Positions 5,508 through 6,045 of a stretch of 6,045 nucleotides of DNA are shown here, in pieces. Numbering within the stretch: position 1 is the stretch's first letter; every line of letters starts with the position of its first letter. Source of the DNA: Ruminococcaceae bacterium UBA5397 (GTDB taxonomy: Bacteria; Bacillota; Clostridia; Oscillospirales; Acutalibacteraceae); NCBI GenBank assembly GCA_002411615.1, contig DHOF01000162.1, forward strand, positions 1,281-7,325, in the 5' to 3' direction. Made by a program: the position numbers and the translations under genes. The notes under the pieces are model-generated. The model saw only the letters and a list, made by a program, of their open reading frames with translations. It did not search any database and was not told the DNA's origin.

Positions 5508-6045
5508 ATCTGAATGAAATGAAAGAAGTCCGCAGTGAGCGGCTGGGGGATTCTTATTATGAAGGAAAACATCCTTCCGGGCTGCAGATTTATCTATATC
5601 CTAAGAAGGAGAATGCTTCCACTTATGCGATCTTTGGAACACGGTATGGCTCGGTAGATACAAGATTCCGCCGTTCCGATGAAAAAGAGGAGAGCAAAGT
5701 CCCAGCGGGAATTGCGCATTATCTGGAGCATAAGCTTTTCGAGAGCGAAGACGGAGATGCTTTTACCCGTTATGCAAAAACAGGAGCTTCGGCCAATGCC
5801 TATACTTCTTTTGATGTGACCTGCTATCTGTTCTCCTGCACAGAGCATGTTTACGATTCGCTGGAAATTTTGTTGGATTTTGTCCAGTCTCCTTATTTTA
5901 CGGAGCAGACAGTTAAGAAAGAGCAGGGGATCATCGGGCAGGAGATTCGTATGTACGACGATGATCCGGATTGGCGTGTTCTTTTTAACATGCTGGAGGC
6001 TATGTATCAGAATCATCCGGTCAAAGTGGATATTGCAGGAACAGT
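5504..6045 (+). CDS. ymfH: M16-family zinc metallopeptidase, YmfH-like, C-terminus cut by right window edge
   Basis: Catalytic member of the M16 pair. The 180 complete visible codons cover most of the N-terminal catalytic domain of a protein that is normally about 425-430 residues. The inverted zinc motif HYLEH is at 72-76 (His72 and His76 ligands, Glu75 general base). The third ligand is probably Glu147, in GIIGQEI, followed by RMYDDDPDW, the usual M16 continuation. ANAYTSFDVTCY after the zinc motif matches the strand that cradles substrate. The gene begins inside the stop of the YmfF-like gene (ATGA, 5504-5507), so the two are co-translated and probably form a clamshell heterodimer, this one cutting and the other holding substrate. 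There is no signal peptide, so it is cytosolic. In Bacillus the equivalent pair has been tied to elongation factor P modification; other M16 pairs process peptides, and the substrate here is unknown. No frameshift is seen in the visible part. Confidence 0.92.
   Translation, partial: MNLNEMKEVRSERLGDSYYEGKHPSGLQIYLYPKKENASTYAIFGTRYGSVDTRFRRSDEKEESKVPAGIAHYLEHKLFESEDGDAFTRYAKTGASANAYTSFDVTCYLFSCTEHVYDSLEILLDFVQSPYFTEQTVKKEQGIIGQEIRMYDDDPDWRVLFNMLEAMYQNHPVKVDIAGT

Noticed and set aside
5594..6016. 140-residue minus-strand reading frame opposite the second M16 gene
   Set aside because: It lies fully antisense to the HYLEH-containing peptidase gene and shows no family features.
1..6045. tRNA, rRNA, riboswitch, CRISPR, insertion sequence or phage content
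   Set aside because: The gene-free stretches are short (about 260 and 205 bases) and hold promoters only; no repeat-spacer pattern, terminal inverted repeats, transposase or structured aptamer-like leader was seen.

Overview
The window looks like an ordinary chromosomal segment of a low-to-moderate GC Gram-positive anaerobe, most likely a Clostridia member (Oscillospirales-like). This rests on strong AGGAGG-type ribosome binding sites, TATAAT promoters (several with an extended -10), a U-tailed intrinsic terminator, and a YmfF/YmfH-type M16 protein pair of the Firmicutes kind. The taxonomic guess is an inference from style, not from a marker gene. I see no RNA gene, CRISPR array, insertion sequence or phage gene.

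Layout. (1) Bases 1-1656, minus strand: the N-terminal 552 codons of a CtpE-type P-type cation (probably calcium) ATPase, cut by the left edge, with a near-consensus promoter. (2) Bases 1657-1918: a divergent intergenic region with one promoter for each side. (3) Bases 1919-3085, plus strand: an O-antigen-ligase/Wzy_C-type polytopic membrane protein. Its perfect Shine-Dalgarno has no ATG, GTG or TTG in reach and points to an ATT start codon. (4) Bases 3084-3118: a bidirectional terminator shared by two convergent genes. (5) Bases 3123-4019, minus strand: an EamA/DMT-family transporter. (6) Bases 4020-4226: a second divergent intergenic region with two extended -10 promoters and a small tandem/palindromic repeat next to one of them. 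(7) Bases 4227-5507 and 5504-6045 (cut by the right edge), plus strand: two M16 (insulinase-like) genes overlapping by ATGA. The first lacks the zinc site and the second has HYLEH plus a distal Glu, so together they look like a non-catalytic/catalytic pair equivalent to Bacillus YmfF/YmfH.

How they work together: only the M16 pair forms a clear operon and probably a heteromeric protease. The ATPase, the ligase-like protein and the EamA transporter each appear to have their own promoter and are separate units. All three are membrane proteins, but nothing in the sequence links them functionally. I do not see a convincing undescribed multi-gene system. The most unusual points are the probable ATT start of the ligase-like gene, a degenerate in-frame duplication of its start region in the leader, and the repeat at the M16 operon promoter.
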